Positions 1 through 8,240 of a DNA stretch of 64,000 bases are shown in pieces; positions within the stretch are counted from its first letter, which is position 1, and the number at the start of each line of letters is the position of its first letter. Origin of the DNA: Bacteroidales bacterium (GTDB lineage Bacteria > Bacteroidota > Bacteroidia > Bacteroidales > Bacteroidaceae); NCBI GenBank assembly GCA_018064685.1, contig JAGHUS010000042.1, forward strand, positions 1 to 64,000, given 5' to 3'. Below the pieces are notes generated by a model. That model ran no database searches. It had not been told where the DNA came from and worked only from the letters and a program-made list of their open reading frames with translations. A program made the translations under genes and the position numbers.

Positions 1-30
1 AAAGTATTAAAAGTATTAAAAAGATTAAGT

Positions 31-73
31 ATTATTCACTATTCACTAAAAACAAAGAGGTTATAAGGATTAG
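31..73. repeat. Intergenic repeat, copy 1
   Basis: This stretch contains two copies of ATTCACT followed by AAAA and a GAG..TT..GG.TTAG tail. A closely similar sequence recurs at 4591-4633. Both copies lie just past the stop codon of a leftward gene of the polysaccharide cluster. No coding capacity is visible; its function is unknown. Confidence 0.5.
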
Positions 74-75
74 TT

Positions 76-120
76 AAAAGTGACCTTTCGCGGACGTGCA
101 AAAGGTCACTTTTCTTTTTT
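76..120 (+). terminator. Hairpin terminator, possibly bidirectional
   Basis: AAAAGTGACCTTT (76-88) pairs with AAAGGTCACTTTT (101-113), leaving a 12-base loop. On the plus strand a T-rich run follows directly, so it could end a rightward gene lying left of the window. On the minus strand a shorter T run follows, so it may also end the leftward polysaccharide operon. Confidence 0.7.
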
Positions 121-146
121 TCTTTTCTCTTTTCTCTATTCTCTTT

Positions 147-1238
147 TTACTTCGAGCTAGACGAAAGATAGGTAAGTTTCGATATGACGGGATCGTGATC
201 GGAGTTTTCCAGACTTAGGGTGTAGTAGTCCAGGCTTTGCATTGATTCGGGATGGAAGATGTAGTCAATGCGCAACAGGCCCTTCATGCCATGGTAGGTT
301 GAACCATAGCCGTGTCCGCCCTCTCTGAAACCGTCTGTCATGTTTCCCAACAGTGTGTTGTAGGTATAAGAATAGGGTACGTCGTTGAAGTCACCGCAAA
401 GAATTGTGGGGTGGGGGGATGAGTGACATTCGTTTGATATGATTGCTGCCTGTCCGCCACGTATGACACTGTTCATGACGTAACTATCTAATAGCGAACC
501 TCGCACGTTTTGATTTGTGGCAATGTCAACGGGTGTTGAGTTCCCGTCTATTTCTCCGTTCTTGGTGGCTTGGTGCAGGGCACTGTTTATACCGGTTGTC
601 TCCATGTGTACGTTGAACACTCTAACGGTATGTGACTCGTCTATCTGTATATCGGCCCATATGGCTCCATTGTTGCTGTACTCGAATGGTATCTCCTTGC
701 TGCCTTTGATGGGACGTCTGCTCAGGATGGCCATATCCTTGCCCACTGCACTATAGGGATAGGCGTCTTTGTAACGTTCTATCACACTGCGCTGATCGCC
801 ACTAGCTGTGTTGTCAAACTCCTGCATGCATAATACGTCTACACCCTCCTTCTGCATGGCCGACAGCATATCCATCGACACAATACCTGTGGCATCGCGA
901 TTGAAACATCTTACGTTGTATGAGCCAACGGTGAGGACTGGCGTGATATTGTCTGGCTTTCCGCCAAACTGAAAGATAGTGCCCAGATAACGAACAGAGA
1001 ACACCAACGGCAGGATGGGGATGAGGGCAAACCATGAGCGTCGTATGCTCCAATAGATCAAGGTGAGGAATGTCATGGCGATGATGACCGGGAGGGCCAG
1101 TGTAGACAATGCACGTAGCGTGTGACCCTCGGGTTTGACGTCACCTCCATACAGACCTACGAATGTAAAGATGAAGAGTATGACTGTAATGGTTAGTATT
1201 ACAGCATTAAAATATTGCTTCACTGCTTTTTTTCCCAT
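147..1238 (-). CDS. Endonuclease/exonuclease/phosphatase family membrane protein
   Basis: 363 residues. Three hydrophobic segments (about 11-30, 43-63 and 70-88) precede a soluble EEP domain. The family signatures are visible in order: SYNVRCF (about 106), MQEF (about 138), NVHMETTG (about 209), GDFND (about 283), RIDYIFH (about 325) and the terminal SDHDPV (about 347). These are the metal-binding and catalytic motifs of DNase I/phosphodiesterase-type hydrolases. The substrate is not evident; membrane-anchored relatives in Bacteroidetes are usually annotated only at family level. It is the last gene of the leftward exopolysaccharide cluster, 130 bp after a glycosyltransferase, so it may only be co-localised. 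The ATG start places the first membrane segment near the N-terminus. Confidence 0.85.
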   Translation of the reverse strand: MGKKAVKQYFNAVILTITVILFIFTFVGLYGGDVKPEGHTLRALSTLALPVIIAMTFLTLIYWSIRRSWFALIPILPLVFSVRYLGTIFQFGGKPDNITPVLTVGSYNVRCFNRDATGIVSMDMLSAMQKEGVDVLCMQEFDNTASGDQRSVIERYKDAYPYSAVGKDMAILSRRPIKGSKEIPFEYSNNGAIWADIQIDESHTVRVFNVHMETTGINSALHQATKNGEIDGNSTPVDIATNQNVRGSLLDSYVMNSVIRGGQAAIISNECHSSPHPTILCGDFNDVPYSYTYNTLLGNMTDGFREGGHGYGSTYHGMKGLLRIDYIFHPESMQSLDYYTLSLENSDHDPVISKLTYLSSSSK

Positions 1239-1368
1239 ATGTATGCTATTATTTTATTGTTTTGTTTATCTGGAGTTATAAGCGTTAAATGTATCGTTTT
1301 AATTCTGTTAACTCTTTTCCCTCACAATCAACATGTTAAATGTATCGTCTTAACTCCTTAAATATCTC

Positions 1369-2553
1369 TTAAGCTCTTTTTGCCTTCTCCCATGCTCCGG
1401 TGCCTTTCTTCTTCTTTATCAGATATTTGATGCCACCAAATACATTCAGATTCATGAACAGGAAATAGCAGGGGATATAGGTGAGTGTGTGCTTCTTCCC
1501 TTTCTGCTCGTTCTCGTATCCTATGAGGGCAAGCAGGTAGAATATGCATTGCAATGCCCATATCGTGATGTATATGGGGCCACCGTATTCGAGCAGCAAG
1601 ACAAGGCTGAGCGGTATGAGCGAGATGAGACAAAAAGGTGTTATGCTCCAGCGCAGGAAGCGGTGTGAGAGAAGCTGGAAGGAGATGATGCCGTAGCGGA
1701 ATGGGTTGAGCAGCGCTTTCAGCTGCCAGATGCTTTGCAATCCACCGGCTGCAATTCTCACTTTACGTTTCTTCTCTTCCTGAAGACCGGCTGAACCCGT
1801 CTCACAGGCATAAGCCTCCTTGCAGTACATTATCTTATAGCCTCGTTGCACTATGCGCATTGACATGATGAAGTCGTCGAGCAGCATGTTGAGGTCCATA
1901 GGTTCGAACAGTGCGGTGCGTACAGCAAAGAGTTCGCCCGCTGCACCCATCGTGCTACAAAGCTCGCTGTCCCATTTCTTGAGTGTCGATTCATACTTCC
2001 AATATGCCCCTTCGCCTCCTGCTGCCACACCGTCTTCGCTTCTCACCTCAATGCGTTTCTCGCCTGCTACACATCCCACCTTTTCGTCCTGGAAGCAAGT
2101 GACAATCTCCTTGATGGCATCGGGGTTGAGGTGTGTATTGGCATCGGTGAAGACCACAAGGTCGGTCTTGATAAAAGGAATGGCGCGGTTCAATGCTGCT
2201 GTTTTGCCCATTCGTTCGGGGCGGAACAGAACTTCCACCTCAGGATATTCAGCCAGCTTATCGTTGGTCGAGTCGTTACTTCCGTCGGTGACAAAGACAA
2301 TCTTCAGCTTTCCCTTCTCGTAGTTAAGGGCGCGGTTGTTTTGCATCTTGTCGGCAATGACATCTTCCTCGTTATAGGCACAAATCAGCAAGGTCACCTC
2401 TGGCCATTCGCCGTCTTTGGGTGGTTGCTGCTTCTTGTTTTTCTTGAACAGACGTTTTATGCTTAGGATGATGAATAAAACAAGCCCGTAGCCTACGTAT
2501 GTGTAAACAACAATGCCCAGGCATATCCAGAAGATTATTTCGATTGCTGTCAT
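1369..2553 (-). CDS. Family 2 glycosyltransferase, membrane-bound
   Basis: 394 residues. An N-terminal membrane segment (about 5-25) precedes a GT-A domain with LLICAYNEED (about 55), VTDGSND (about 88) and VFTDANTHLNPD (about 135). The last is the metal-binding DxD region, here with Asn as its third residue. RKVRIAAGG (about 263) corresponds to the acceptor-site region, and three or four membrane segments close the protein. This is the layout of processive or lipid-linked GT2 enzymes such as IcaA/HasA-like proteins. It presumably adds a sugar to the exopolysaccharide repeat unit at the inner membrane; donor and acceptor cannot be read from sequence. It is separated from the other transferases by the oppositely oriented acyltransferase. 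Confidence 0.85.
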   Translation of the reverse strand: MTAIEIIFWICLGIVVYTYVGYGLVLFIILSIKRLFKKNKKQQPPKDGEWPEVTLLICAYNEEDVIADKMQNNRALNYEKGKLKIVFVTDGSNDSTNDKLAEYPEVEVLFRPERMGKTAALNRAIPFIKTDLVVFTDANTHLNPDAIKEIVTCFQDEKVGCVAGEKRIEVRSEDGVAAGGEGAYWKYESTLKKWDSELCSTMGAAGELFAVRTALFEPMDLNMLLDDFIMSMRIVQRGYKIMYCKEAYACETGSAGLQEEKKRKVRIAAGGLQSIWQLKALLNPFRYGIISFQLLSHRFLRWSITPFCLISLIPLSLVLLLEYGGPIYITIWALQCIFYLLALIGYENEQKGKKHTLTYIPCYFLFMNLNVFGGIKYLIKKKKGTGAWEKAKRA

Positions 2554-2596
2554 AAGTGCTTTTTTCTGTATGATTATTGCAAAATTACGATTTTAA

Positions 2597-2628
2597 TTTG
2601 GTTTGTGCAACTATTTTCACTATATTTG
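2597..2628 (+). promoter_or_regulatory. Bacteroidetes-type promoter for the acyltransferase
   Basis: TTTG at 2597-2600 is followed after 20 bp by TATATTTG (2621-2628), a good match to the TTTG/TAnnTTTG consensus. Transcription would begin near 2635. This places the ATG at 2603 upstream of the transcript and favours the GTG at 2666. Confidence 0.6.
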
Positions 2629-2665
2629 TGTCGTAATTCAAAGAATTGTAATTAAAGAAACGAAC

Positions 2666-3244
2666 GTGTCGGTAAAACAAAAACTTAAGTCGGGTAGGTT
2701 GAAGAGTTTTTTGCTTTGGCTTATGATTCATCCTGTCGAGACCAGACCGCGCCTTTGGCTCAGATTATTACGCCCATTCTATACTCATTGCGCGTGGAGC
2801 AGTGTCATCCATTTCAGTTCAAGAATGGATGTTGTACCGTTCAATAAGTTCCAACTGGGAAAGCGCAGTGTGGTGGAGAGTTTCTCGTGCGTAAACAACT
2901 GTGTGGGTGATGTGCTTATAGGTGACAATAGTCGTGTTGGACTGCATAATACGGTCATTGGTCCGGTTAGGATTGGCAGTCATGTCAATCTTGCACAGGG
3001 CGTTGTGGTTACGGGCTTAAATCATGGTTTCTCGGATTCCGAAAAACGCATTGACGAGCATCGTGTTGTCACCAAAGAGGTTGTGATAGACGATGATGTG
3101 TGGATTGGTGCTAATTGTGTTATTACACCTGGCGTTCACATCGGCAAGCACTGCGTCATCGGGGCAGGCAGTGTGGTGACACACGACATTCCTCCTCATT
3201 CACTGGCTTTGGGCGCTCCTGCTAAGGTCGTGAAAAATATTTAG
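2666..3244 (+). CDS. Hexapeptide-repeat acyltransferase
   Basis: About 192 residues from the GTG at 2666. I chose this start because a promoter-like element sits at 2597-2628; an ATG at 2603 would precede transcription, and an ATG at 2723 is an alternative. After a basic N-terminal region, imperfect hexapeptide repeats (IGDNSR, IGSHVN, IGANCV, IGKHCV) form a left-handed beta-helix. LNHGF carries the probable catalytic His, and LGAPAKVVK is the usual closing turn of maltose/serine acetyltransferase-like enzymes. It probably O-acetylates a sugar of the exopolysaccharide, inferred from position. It is the only rightward gene inside the leftward cluster and would be transcribed independently. Confidence 0.8.
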   Translation: MSVKQKLKSGRLKSFLLWLMIHPVETRPRLWLRLLRPFYTHCAWSSVIHFSSRMDVVPFNKFQLGKRSVVESFSCVNNCVGDVLIGDNSRVGLHNTVIGPVRIGSHVNLAQGVVVTGLNHGFSDSEKRIDEHRVVTKEVVIDDDVWIGANCVITPGVHIGKHCVIGAGSVVTHDIPPHSLALGAPAKVVKNI

Positions 3245-3260
3245 CAGAATTTGAAAAATC

Positions 3261-3363
3261 CTCTAGCATCTTTTTGGAAATCCTCTAGCATGTTTTTGGA
3301 AAAACTCTAGCATGATTTTGGAAAAACTCTAGCATGATTTTAAAAAGCCTCTAGCATGTTTGA
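3261..3363. repeat. 22-bp tandem repeat, about 4.7 copies
   Basis: CTCTAGCAT begins at 3261, 3283, 3305, 3327 and 3349, exactly every 22 bp, and is followed by a T-rich then GGAAAA-type segment. The last copy runs to the stop codon of the leftward glycosyltransferase. The array lies between two convergent genes. A related pair with TAGCGtGATTT and 23-bp spacing is at 23840-23880. Confidence 0.85.
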
Positions 3364-3364
3364 A

Positions 3365-4516
3365 TCATTCGCCATGCTGGGTGTGGATGAAATTTTTGGA
3401 TGCTCCCTTCAGGTGCAGTAGGTTCATTACCATCTTGAACACAAGCAAAGGAATCTGCATTATTGCATAAAGGAGCTTCTTGCTGTAGAACTTGCCTGGT
3501 ATGCTCAGCAACATCGATGCGTAGAGCATGGACAGGACGATGCACCACTTGATGCCATACGTCCAACAACAAATACTTACCAGTATTGTCATAAAGGTGA
3601 CCAAGCACAGCAACATGCTGCGAGGTATGAGTGTTTGTTGTATGAATTTATCAATCAGGTTAAAGCGTTTGTTGCGAAGTGCTGTTGGTATCAGTTTGCC
3701 TAGCGAGATGAGCGAGTGAAGCTGGGCTGCTATCCATCGTTTACGTTGGTTCCCAAAGTTCTGCCCTGACTGTACCTTTTCGTCCAAAACTGGTAGTTGG
3801 TCAAGGAAGGCAATGTGGTGGCCTTCAAGCAGAAGAGCCTCCTCTAGTTCTTTGTCTTCGCCGGTTGTGGAGAGTTGCATTACATGGTCGCAGAACCAAA
3901 CATATGAGAAGCACATACCCGAGCCTATGAGTGCCGATGACATGCCTATCTGGTTATGTGCCTTGCGGAAGATGGTGTTGTTTATCTCCTCGCTGATGGC
4001 ATCCAAGAGCGCCACTGGTGTGTTCTGGTTCTTGGCCTGTCGATGTGCCTGCAACGCTATGGTGTCGGCATGGCAATAGGTGTTCAGCTGACTGAGGAAG
4101 TCGGGGTTGACATGATTGTCGGCATCCAGAATAACGATGAAATCATATTCCTCGTGTATGGAGTTGATGGCCAGCTGCAATGCTTTTGCCTTGGAACTGG
4201 GCGAATAGTTGGCTATAAGTGTAGTGATAGGGTATTGCTGAAGCTGAGTGTTGGTCTCGGGCTTCATGTGGTCGGACACAACAATCGTCTGGAACAGATT
4301 CTTTGGATAGTCCTGCTTGAGAAAGGACTGCACACTGTCGAGTATGACCTTGTCCTCGGCATAGGCGGGGAAGACAACAACAAATCGGTGTTTCTTCTCG
4401 TCTTGCTTCCTGTGCTTCGTTTCGGGCAGAAGGGATGCAATAGCAAATATGAATATGTATAGCACCGAGAAGGCGACTGGAATAAAAAGCAATATCTCTA
4501 TTATGTGTAGAATCAT
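3365..4516 (-). CDS. Family 2 glycosyltransferase, membrane-bound
   Basis: 383 residues. A membrane segment (about 7-30) leads into a GT-A fold with VVFPAYAED (about 47), the DxD motif in VILDADNHVNPDF (about 128-140) and the QxxRW motif in NQRKRW (about 257). These three motifs are those of active processive GT2 enzymes. Two or three membrane segments follow (about 295-350). It should transfer a sugar from a nucleotide donor to the growing lipid-linked repeat unit. It is a close tandem paralogue of the upstream gene at 4630-5808, sharing the NN(T/S)IFRK.H and SAL..SG segments, but here the catalytic motifs are intact. Confidence 0.85.
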   Translation of the reverse strand: MILHIIEILLFIPVAFSVLYIFIFAIASLLPETKHRKQDEKKHRFVVVFPAYAEDKVILDSVQSFLKQDYPKNLFQTIVVSDHMKPETNTQLQQYPITTLIANYSPSSKAKALQLAINSIHEEYDFIVILDADNHVNPDFLSQLNTYCHADTIALQAHRQAKNQNTPVALLDAISEEINNTIFRKAHNQIGMSSALIGSGMCFSYVWFCDHVMQLSTTGEDKELEEALLLEGHHIAFLDQLPVLDEKVQSGQNFGNQRKRWIAAQLHSLISLGKLIPTALRNKRFNLIDKFIQQTLIPRSMLLCLVTFMTILVSICCWTYGIKWCIVLSMLYASMLLSIPGKFYSKKLLYAIMQIPLLVFKMVMNLLHLKGASKNFIHTQHGE

Positions 4517-4590
4517 ATCTGCGTGTTTAAATTAATACTATAATGCATGCTTCATCCAACGTATTAATAAATTATCAGTATTAGGTATTT

Positions 4591-4633
4591 TCACTATTCA
4601 CTATTCACTAAAACAATGAGTTTACAGGGTTAG
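4591..4633. repeat. Intergenic repeat, copy 2
   Basis: Three ATTCACT-type units followed by AAAACA.TGAG and GGGTTAG match the segment at 31-73. The copy overlaps the stop codon of the leftward gene at 4630. Confidence 0.5.
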
Positions 4634-5808
4634 ATGCTTGGGGCCTTACTCTTCTTCTTGAAAATCTTCTTTGCTATGCCGTTGTTCAACACCAGGTTGT
4701 ATGCACTCTGGAAGATCAGCACGGGGAGCAGTAGCATGGATTTCGTCCAGTTGCTGTCGACGATATAGTCGGGGGTGGCAAGGGCAAATGCAAAGGTGAC
4801 AATAAGGAATAGTGCCCACCATTTAAGTACCATTGTGAAGTAGATGAATGGTAAGAGTATACTCATAATGATGATTATTCCCATCATAATCATGCGCGGC
4901 ACCATTATCCATTGGAAGATCTTGTCGCTAAGACTCATGTTCCAATTCAGAATGGCTGGGAGTAGCTTCTTCAGGTTGGAGAAGAAGGTGGGTATTTGGT
5001 TCTTCACCCATCTTTTTCTTTTTCTTACAATCTCGGCACTCTTGCTGACGGGACGTGAGTAGAGGCAGATCTCGTCAATATAGTCGACAAAGATTTTTTC
5101 TTTCAAAAGCATTGCTTCCAGGCTTTTTACCTCGTCCTCGGAATCAATATTCTGGCTATTTCGCTTGTACCAGTCATAGTCAATGACTAGTCCTGAGGGT
5201 GAAAGGGCGGAGGGAAGACCCACTGCGACGTGACCTTTGCGGAAGATGCTGTTGTTAATCTCACCCATCGTGCTGGAGATGACGGACGCACTTGTTGGGT
5301 TTTGGATGGTACGGCAATGGAGTTGGAAGAAGCGGATGCCCGATTGTAGCACCTTGTTCACTTCGTAAAGGAAGTCGGCACTTACCGTCTCGTTCGGATC
5401 GATGAAGATAATCTGGTCGTATATCTTCATGTTCTGGAAGTTCTGTATCACGTACTGGTGCGCTCTGTTTCTGTTGAAGTTGTCATCTTGCATGCGTATG
5501 AGATGAACGGGATACTGGGCAAGCTTGATGGATTGCAAAGGTGTGAGTTTGTTTCCAACCACAACAATATCATAATCCTTCGTCTCGTAGTCTACCTTCA
5601 GCAGCGATTTTATCGTTTCGTCGATGTTGAGGTCGTAGGTCGTGCAGGTAGTGACAATCAGGAATCTTCCTTTCTTTCGGATTATACCCGTATCAATGCG
5701 CTGGTATCTGTTGGAAGAGAAGGAATAGAATAGTATGTATGTCACCGTTAGGGTAACAATCGCGAATAGCAATATGTCTAATATGTTAAGAATAATCCAC
5801 ATACTCAA
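4630..5808 (-). CDS. GT2-like protein, catalytic motifs degenerate
   Basis: 392 residues with the same plan as its downstream paralogue: an N-terminal membrane segment (about 8-30), a GT-A-like domain and C-terminal membrane segments (about 305-360). The key motifs are altered. The first nucleotide-binding strand reads IVTTCTTYD instead of a P.Y.E form, the DxD position reads IFIDPNETVS, and QxxRW is replaced by KRKRW. The scaffold is well conserved, including NNSIFRKGH and SALSPSG, and the frame is open to the end, so it is not a simple pseudogene. It may be a non-catalytic partner of the neighbouring transferase or an enzyme with changed chemistry; that is inference. Confidence 0.75.
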   Translation of the reverse strand: MSMWIILNILDILLFAIVTLTVTYILFYSFSSNRYQRIDTGIIRKKGRFLIVTTCTTYDLNIDETIKSLLKVDYETKDYDIVVVGNKLTPLQSIKLAQYPVHLIRMQDDNFNRNRAHQYVIQNFQNMKIYDQIIFIDPNETVSADFLYEVNKVLQSGIRFFQLHCRTIQNPTSASVISSTMGEINNSIFRKGHVAVGLPSALSPSGLVIDYDWYKRNSQNIDSEDEVKSLEAMLLKEKIFVDYIDEICLYSRPVSKSAEIVRKRKRWVKNQIPTFFSNLKKLLPAILNWNMSLSDKIFQWIMVPRMIMMGIIIIMSILLPFIYFTMVLKWWALFLIVTFAFALATPDYIVDSNWTKSMLLLPVLIFQSAYNLVLNNGIAKKIFKKKSKAPSI

Positions 5809-5854
5809 ATTGTTGGGTTGAAGGAATTATGATAGGGGTTGACCTAAGTCTTTG

Positions 5855-6769
5855 TCATTGAATGTGCGACGAGGTTTGATGGCGAAAATAGAAGTCTTTT
5901 ATACCTCTTAATACACTCTTGCATTGTTTTGTCTTACCTTTGACCAGGTATTTAGGAACATGTATGTTCAGTGCCACAAAGGTAAGGTAACAATAGCATA
6001 GCAAACGGCTGAAGCCTTCGCGGTTGCGCTTGGCGAAAAGCAGTCGGTTGCGGGTGAGATAGTACACCTTCATCGGACTGTCCGCTCCTACACTCTTGCT
6101 TTCTTTGTGGAAGATGGTTTGCGCTGGTTCGTACCATATCTCATATCCCGCCTTGATGATGTGTTCGCTCCAGTCCATTTCTTCGTAATAAAGAAAATAC
6201 CCGTCCCACATCATGCCCGCTTTTTCTATCACTTCGCGTTTTATCATCATGGCAGCACCATGGGCGAATGGGGTGGCATGAGCCTCGTTGTACTGTCCGG
6301 CTTCTTCTTCACCACATCCTATTCCGTAATTTCGTAGTGTGATCTTGCTCAGTGGCGTGAAGCCGGCAAACTGTATCTGACGGATTCCCCAAGTGAAACG
6401 GAGCTTGGGACATACCATGCCGATATTCTTCTTGCTTTCTATCCTCGATATCAAACAGTCCAGATTGTCCTCTTCAAGCAAGGTGTCGTTGTTGATAAAG
6501 AAAAGGTATCTGCCTTGTGCCTGAGGTATCGCCACATTGTTGCCTCCGGCAAAACCAAGATTCTTCTTGCTTGCTATTACAACGATGTCGGGATATCTGG
6601 ATGATAATGCCGTTGCTTCGTCTTCGCGTGATTGATTGTCGACTATCAATATCTCAAAAGATACTTTATGAACTACTCTCTTAATAGAGTCGATTAGTTC
6701 ACAAGTATCTTTGAATCCATTGTAGTTGATGGATATAAATGATATGTCATATTTATATTCCATTCCCAA
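5855..6769 (-). CDS. Family 2 glycosyltransferase, rhamnosyltransferase-like
   Basis: 304 residues, soluble or peripheral. SFISINYNGFKDT (about 9-21) begins the nucleotide-binding fold. NLGFAGGNN (about 71) and FINNDTLLEE (about 91) correspond to the conserved aGGNN and DxD-equivalent regions of the WbbL/rhamnosyltransferase group. GAAMMIKREVIEKAG (about 173) and FLYYEEMDWSEHI (about 193) are the acceptor-side signature with the probable catalytic acid. It probably adds one sugar to the exopolysaccharide repeat; the rhamnose assignment is only by family resemblance. It lies 103 bp after the Wzy-like gene in the leftward cluster. Confidence 0.82.
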   Translation of the reverse strand: MGMEYKYDISFISINYNGFKDTCELIDSIKRVVHKVSFEILIVDNQSREDEATALSSRYPDIVVIASKKNLGFAGGNNVAIPQAQGRYLFFINNDTLLEEDNLDCLISRIESKKNIGMVCPKLRFTWGIRQIQFAGFTPLSKITLRNYGIGCGEEEAGQYNEAHATPFAHGAAMMIKREVIEKAGMMWDGYFLYYEEMDWSEHIIKAGYEIWYEPAQTIFHKESKSVGADSPMKVYYLTRNRLLFAKRNREGFSRLLCYCYLTFVALNIHVPKYLVKGKTKQCKSVLRGIKDFYFRHQTSSHIQ

Positions 6770-6872
6770 ATCTTATATTGCATCATGCGATGCAGTATTA
6801 TGTTATTTCAACATCACGGTTTTACATGCTTCATCCTTGCTGCACGGTATTATGTTGCTGGCACCTCGTCTT

Positions 6873-8240
6873 TTACTTGACTTCTGTTGCCTCTGCCTCA
6901 ATAAGTTCCTTGTCTTTACGTTTTCTTTCTTCTGTTATTCTTCGGTCGATGTCCGGTCCGAGATAGACTAGCATAAGTTGACCGAAGAACAGGAAACAGT
7001 TGGGGAATTGTAACTGAATCTGGTTGGCATATCCTGCCACACACATTGCCGCGGCTCCACTGGCTAATCCTGCAAGGAGGCCTCTCAACTCGGGATCTTT
7101 TACGCGGAAGAAAACTATGTATCCGGCGTAGATGATGATTCCGAAGAATGAAAACAGGAAGATGTACTTGCCTAGATGTCCATAGTGTATGTTGACATAA
7201 ACCCAAGTAGAGTCGGGGGCAACAACCGAGAGGTAATAGTTACGGTTGCTTTGTGGTACATCGCCTCCACGTATTCCTGCACCTAAGCCTAGTGGCAGAT
7301 CGTTGATGTAGCTGTTCATGGCCTGCTGGTTCATTTCACGTACAGTCATTGATGCATCGTCCTTGCTGAAGGCACTTCGCATACGGCGTATCATGTTATT
7401 GCCCTGGCCTATGTTGGTAAATGCCATGATGAAGAAGAACACACCGCCGAACAGTATTGTTGTAACCAGTGCGGCTACTCTCTTTGATAGAACAGCATAG
7501 ACAACAGCACCCACTCCAAGGACGAAGATACCGGTTCGCGTACCAGAGGCCATCATTCCGTAGAGGGCACAGCAAGTCACAATGGCAAAGAACAGCTTCT
7601 CCTTCTTTATCTTGCAACTTAGTGTGACGGCTCCAAAGACTGCTGTCGTTGCTGCCATGTTACATCCGTAGTTGGCTGCGTCACTGAAGAGTGAGAAGTA
7701 ACGTATGATACCATTTACAAAGTGCGTCTTGCTACCACCCGCTGCCAGGAATGCGTTCTCGGCATAATCGAAGCCGATGTATTGCTGCATCAAGGTCTTG
7801 AGTGTACATATTATGACGCATACTCCCCAAATCTTGTATACAGTCTTTATCTGCTCCTTACGTACGAATATGGCAGCACATATCAGCATACCGTAGATAA
7901 CCTGTATGGCCATAGTTCTTATCTCGGCAAACCATCTTGAACTGATCGTGCCGAAATCGATCTCGGACGACATGTTGCCTACTTCCAGAAGGGAATATAC
8001 AACCCATGGGATGTAAAACCAAAGCATTGCACATGAGACACGGCTCACATTTCCCTTGTTGTTCTTGTCGCTTAAACTCTTTATGATGCAAATGAAGTAT
8101 AGGATTTCAACTGCTAGAGAGATGGGAATTGGTAAGCTGATGTACTTTACCAATCCCATCATAAAGAAGTTTATGACGAACAGAAGGTACCATGTCGAGT
8201 TAAGCCGACCTTCCTGTGGTATGATTCTGGATAGCGTCAT
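6873..8240 (-). CDS. Wzy/O-antigen ligase-like membrane protein
   Basis: 455 residues with about ten to twelve hydrophobic segments and a longer extracytoplasmic stretch after about residue 285 that contains LPLGLGAGIRGG and a tyrosine-rich segment. This layout is that of Wzy-type polysaccharide polymerases and O-antigen ligases, which are recognised by topology rather than strong motifs. Its start overlaps the end of the Wzz-like gene by 4 bp (ATGA), so the two are translationally coupled. Polymerase and chain-length regulator as neighbours supports a role in building the polymer from lipid-linked repeats in the periplasm. Confidence 0.75.
   Translation of the reverse strand: MTLSRIIPQEGRLNSTWYLLFVINFFMMGLVKYISLPIPISLAVEILYFICIIKSLSDKNNKGNVSRVSCAMLWFYIPWVVYSLLEVGNMSSEIDFGTISSRWFAEIRTMAIQVIYGMLICAAIFVRKEQIKTVYKIWGVCVIICTLKTLMQQYIGFDYAENAFLAAGGSKTHFVNGIIRYFSLFSDAANYGCNMAATTAVFGAVTLSCKIKKEKLFFAIVTCCALYGMMASGTRTGIFVLGVGAVVYAVLSKRVAALVTTILFGGVFFFIMAFTNIGQGNNMIRRMRSAFSKDDASMTVREMNQQAMNSYINDLPLGLGAGIRGGDVPQSNRNYYLSVVAPDSTWVYVNIHYGHLGKYIFLFSFFGIIIYAGYIVFFRVKDPELRGLLAGLASGAAAMCVAGYANQIQLQFPNCFLFFGQLMLVYLGPDIDRRITEERKRKDKELIEAEATEVK

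Noticed and set aside
2603-2665. Upstream ATG start for the acyltransferase
   Set aside because: It lies before the predicted transcription start and adds an unlike N-terminal stretch; the GTG at 2666 fits better.
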